This document shows positions 61,307 to 64,000 of a stretch of 64,000 nucleotides of DNA, piece after piece. Source of the DNA: Sporosarcina sp. FSL K6-1508 (GTDB lineage: Bacteria > Bacillota > Bacilli > Bacillales_A > Planococcaceae); the NCBI RefSeq assembly GCF_038007465.1, contig NZ_JBBOXF010000001.1, forward strand, positions 3,049,001 to 3,113,000. Direction: 5' to 3'. Under the pieces are notes generated by a model that was not told the origin of the DNA, did not search any database, and saw only the letters and a list, made by a program, of their open reading frames with translations. A program made the translations under genes and the position numbers. Each line of letters opens with the position of its first letter. The stretch's first letter is position 1.

Positions 61307-62155
61307 ATGAGTGGAAGTAAAGGGTTGAAACAAAAAGGTTCTAAACTATTGTTGAGAATTGTGTTGTTAACGGCAACGTTTATATTTGTCTATCCACTTG
61401 TGTGGAACCTACTGGCATCACTGAAAACTAATAAGGAAATTATGAGCAGCCCATGGGGATTTCCTGCCGTGCTACAGTTTGAAAACTTTGTGCGGGCATT
61501 TACGGAATCGAGTATGGGAGAATTTATCATTAACTCCTTCTTAGTAACAGGTCTTTCAATGTTGCTCTTGCTTATTTTGGTTATTCCAACAGCCTATGCG
61601 TTATCCCGTTTTGATTTTAAAGGAAGAAAGATTTTACATAACTTTTATATGGCGGGGTTATTTATTCAACCCGTTTATATAATGATTCCTCTGTTTTTGA
61701 TGTTGAATAATCTTCATATGTTAGATAATCGTTTTTGGTTGAGTCTTATCTATGCAGCAGGAGCATTACCTTTTTCAATATATTTGCTAACAGGGTTTAT
61801 GCGTTCTATCCCGAAGGAGTATGAGGAATCGGCGTTTATCGACGGCAGCGGTTATTTCCGTACGCTAATCAGTATCATTGTGCCGCTTGCAAGACCAGGT
61901 ATATTAACGGTAATCATTTTCAATTTCTTTACGTTTTGGAATGAATATGCACTGGCGTTAGTTTTAATATCAAGTGATGAGAAGAAAACCATACCTGTAG
62001 GGCTTGCAAATTTAATGGAGGTGCAACGATTTGCAACAGATTGGGCAGCATTATTTGCGGGTCTTGTGCTCGTCTTACTTCCGACGATTACGCTCTATGC
62101 ATTAACACAGAAGAAGTTGACAGAAGGTATGTCGATGGGTGGACTAAAGGGGTAA
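61307..62155 (+). CDS. ABC sugar transporter permease 2
   Basis: A 282-residue, six-span permease. The EAA loop is MRSIPKEYEESAFIDGSGYF then SIIVPLARPGI (about 165-200), and the C-terminal tail QKKLTEGMSMGGLKG is typical of MalG-type partners. SD GGAGG precedes ATG. The final codons overlap the region carrying an SD-like AAGGGG for the GH35 gene. Confidence 0.93.
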   Translation: MSGSKGLKQKGSKLLLRIVLLTATFIFVYPLVWNLLASLKTNKEIMSSPWGFPAVLQFENFVRAFTESSMGEFIINSFLVTGLSMLLLLILVIPTAYALSRFDFKGRKILHNFYMAGLFIQPVYIMIPLFLMLNNLHMLDNRFWLSLIYAAGALPFSIYLLTGFMRSIPKEYEESAFIDGSGYFRTLISIIVPLARPGILTVIIFNFFTFWNEYALALVLISSDEKKTIPVGLANLMEVQRFATDWAALFAGLVLVLLPTITLYALTQKKLTEGMSMGGLKG

Positions 62156-62186
62156 TCATAAAATGATGACAAAAGGAGTTGTAGTA

Positions 62187-63929
62187 GTGCCTTTTTTAAA
62201 AGTTGAAGGAAATCAGCTATTGCTAAATAAAGAACCTATTCAAATTATTTCTGGTGCCATTCACTATTTCAGGATTGTTCCAGAATACTGGGAAGATCGT
62301 TTAATAAAATTAAAAGCATGTGGCTTCAATTGTGTTGAAACATATGTCCCGTGGAATTTACATGAACCAAAGGAAGGCAAATTCAATTTTGAAGGCATTG
62401 CTGATATTGAAGCGTTTATTCGAATGGCAGAACGTGTTGGATTGCATGTTATCGTTCGACCAAGCCCATATATTTGTGCGGAGTGGGAGTTTGGCGGTTT
62501 GCCTGCTTGGCTACTTACAGACAGTAATATGAAATTCAGGTCTTATTATGAGCCTTATCTAGAAAAGGTGGATCACTATTATGATGTTTTATTGAAAAGA
62601 CTAGTACCATTACTACAAACAAACGGTGGACCCATTATTGCGATGCAAATTGAAAATGAGTATGGCAGTTTTGGTAATGATAAAAAGTATCTTACTTATA
62701 TAAAAGATGCGATGATTGATAGAGGAATAGATGTATTGCTCTTTACATCAGATGGACCTACAGATTTAATGCTACAAGGCGGTACAGTGGATAATGTTTT
62801 GGCGACTGTTAATTTTGGCTCCAAACCAGTAGAAGCGTTTGATAAGTTACAAGCATATTTTCCAAATACGCCAAATATCGTGATGGAGTACTGGAATGGC
62901 TGGTTTGATCACTGGGGGGAAGAGCATCACCAACGTGACCCAGCTGAAACTGCCGCTACATTTACAGAAATGCTTGAACGTGGAGATTCGGTTAATTTTT
63001 ATATGTTTCATGGAGGCACGAATTTTGGCTTTTACAATGGCGCTAATTATGGTGATGAATACCAGCCGACGATTACGAGTTATGATTATGATTGTCCGAT
63101 AAGTGAAACAGGTGACATCACGCCTAAATTCCACGCTGTACGCGAAGCAATCGCCAAACATATAGACATCGGCGAATTAATACTACCTGAACCGATTCCG
63201 AAAATGAAATATGGACCTGTTATAATGACAGAGTCAGTTAAATTAGTTGATGCATTAGAAATGATCAGTGAACCGATCCAACGGGCAAACCCCGAGACGA
63301 TGGAGAAGCTTGGGCAAGATTATGGATTTACACTTTATCGTACGTTTTTGGAGGGGCCAAAAGAAGAAGCAGCTTTATCAATCCAAGAAGTTCGTGATCG
63401 TGCATTAGTATTTGTTGATAATGATTATAAGGGTGTTATTGATCGGTGGAATAATAACACCATCTCATTTGCAGTACCTAAAGAAGGTGTCCAAATTGAT
63501 CTATTAGTTGAAAATATGGGGCGTATTAATTATGGACCGATGATGAACGATCCAAAAGGAATTACAGCTGGTGTGCGATTTGAGCGTCAGTTCTTATTTG
63601 ACTGGAAGATGTACCCTTTACCAATGGACAATCTGCAATTACTTTCGTTTAAGGAGAACAATGAAAAGACTACTGGACCTGCATTTTATAAAGGGATATT
63701 TACTGTAGAAGAGATTGGCGATACTTTTGTGGAATTACCAGGGTGGGTAAAAGGCTTTGTCGTTGTTAATGGTTTTAATTTGGGGAGATACTGGGAAATT
63801 GGACCTCAAGAAACATTATACTTACCAGGTCCGTTAATAAGGAAAGGCGATAATGAAATTGTTGTTTTTGAATTACATGGAAGTGAAAATCTTACGGTTA
63901 ATTTAATTGATACACATAAATTGGGCTAA
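62187..63929 (+). CDS. GH35 beta-galactosidase
   Basis: A 580-residue intracellular glycosidase of family GH35. It opens QIISGAIHYFRIVPEYWEDR, then GFNCVETYVPWNLHEP; the acid/base Glu is in IAMQIENEYGSFG and the nucleophile Glu in NIVMEYWNGWFDHWGE. The last ~250 residues form the usual jelly-roll domains. GTG 62187 is preferred, eight bases after AAAGGAG and giving PFLKVEGNQL like relatives; ATG 62163 is a weaker choice. No signal peptide, so imported galactosides are cut in the cytosol, feeding the gal genes. Confidence 0.93.
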   Translation: MPFLKVEGNQLLLNKEPIQIISGAIHYFRIVPEYWEDRLIKLKACGFNCVETYVPWNLHEPKEGKFNFEGIADIEAFIRMAERVGLHVIVRPSPYICAEWEFGGLPAWLLTDSNMKFRSYYEPYLEKVDHYYDVLLKRLVPLLQTNGGPIIAMQIENEYGSFGNDKKYLTYIKDAMIDRGIDVLLFTSDGPTDLMLQGGTVDNVLATVNFGSKPVEAFDKLQAYFPNTPNIVMEYWNGWFDHWGEEHHQRDPAETAATFTEMLERGDSVNFYMFHGGTNFGFYNGANYGDEYQPTITSYDYDCPISETGDITPKFHAVREAIAKHIDIGELILPEPIPKMKYGPVIMTESVKLVDALEMISEPIQRANPETMEKLGQDYGFTLYRTFLEGPKEEAALSIQEVRDRALVFVDNDYKGVIDRWNNNTISFAVPKEGVQIDLLVENMGRINYGPMMNDPKGITAGVRFERQFLFDWKMYPLPMDNLQLLSFKENNEKTTGPAFYKGIFTVEEIGDTFVELPGWVKGFVVVNGFNLGRYWEIGPQETLYLPGPLIRKGDNEIVVFELHGSENLTVNLIDTHKLG

Positions 63930-64000
63930 ATGATGGGATGGTGATCGAACTGCTCTTTCCCGAGTCATAATCGTAAAGAATGAGTAATGGAAAAGGTGAA

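Noticed and set aside
63930..64000. Possible next gene at the window end (ATG near 63980)
   Set aside because: Only seven codons remain and no clear SD precedes it, so it cannot be judged.

Overview
The window looks like the chromosome of a spore-forming, low-GC Gram-positive bacterium of the order Bacillales. Shine-Dalgarno sites are strong, TTG and GTG starts are frequent, there is a class I preQ1 riboswitch before queC, a sigma-B-like promoter, CcpA-type cre sites and several spore-surface genes. The mix resembles Sporosarcina and relatives (inference; no rRNA is present to test it). I saw no tRNA, rRNA, CRISPR array or prophage.

Region 1 (1-6231) is a same-strand run of sugar-oxidising genes: two Gfo/Idh/MocA-type proteins, a glycosidase-like protein, an FAD-dependent oxidoreductase and a double GNAT acetyltransferase. 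Region 2 (6232-19362) is housekeeping and stress: a DUF378 membrane protein, a nucleotidyltransferase, three tandem KGG-repeat stress proteins, an HExxH protein, the riboswitch-led queC-queD-queE operon, DUF2653 and Tim44-like proteins, an esterase and a RavA/ViaA-like MoxR-VWA pair. Region 3 (19570-23562) is an ascorbate-family PTS (a PRD regulator with fused EIIA, EIIB and EIIC) behind a cre site.

Region 4 (24020-25935) is the most interesting: a protein that appears to fuse a CotY/CotZ coat domain to an Ena-like domain, a small Ena-type (DUF3992-like) endospore-appendage subunit, and on the opposite strand a short BclA-like collagen protein with a Cys-Cys N-terminus. Together they look like anchor, fibre subunit and tip fibril of an L-type endospore appendage, known from the Bacillus cereus group.

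Region 5 (26269-38555) carries a phospholipase-C-like protein, an S9 peptidase, two small proteins missed by length cut-offs, a CycA-like amino-acid permease, a YjjG-type phosphatase, a urea transporter, and a two-gene unit of a giant coiled-coil Upf1-like helicase with a winged-helix partner (function unknown).

Region 6 (38682-63929) is sugar catabolism. It contains a ROK kinase; a YesL-like gene split by an intact IS256-family element with a perfect 8-bp target duplication; an ABC sugar importer with its LacI regulator, ThuA, Gfo/Idh and TIM-barrel genes and three matching operator palindromes; the Leloir genes galK-galE-galT-galM; and a second ABC importer followed by a GH35 beta-galactosidase. 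The last two fit together: import of a galactoside, release of galactose, and entry through the Leloir pathway. Two families of dispersed intergenic hairpin repeats are scattered through the window.
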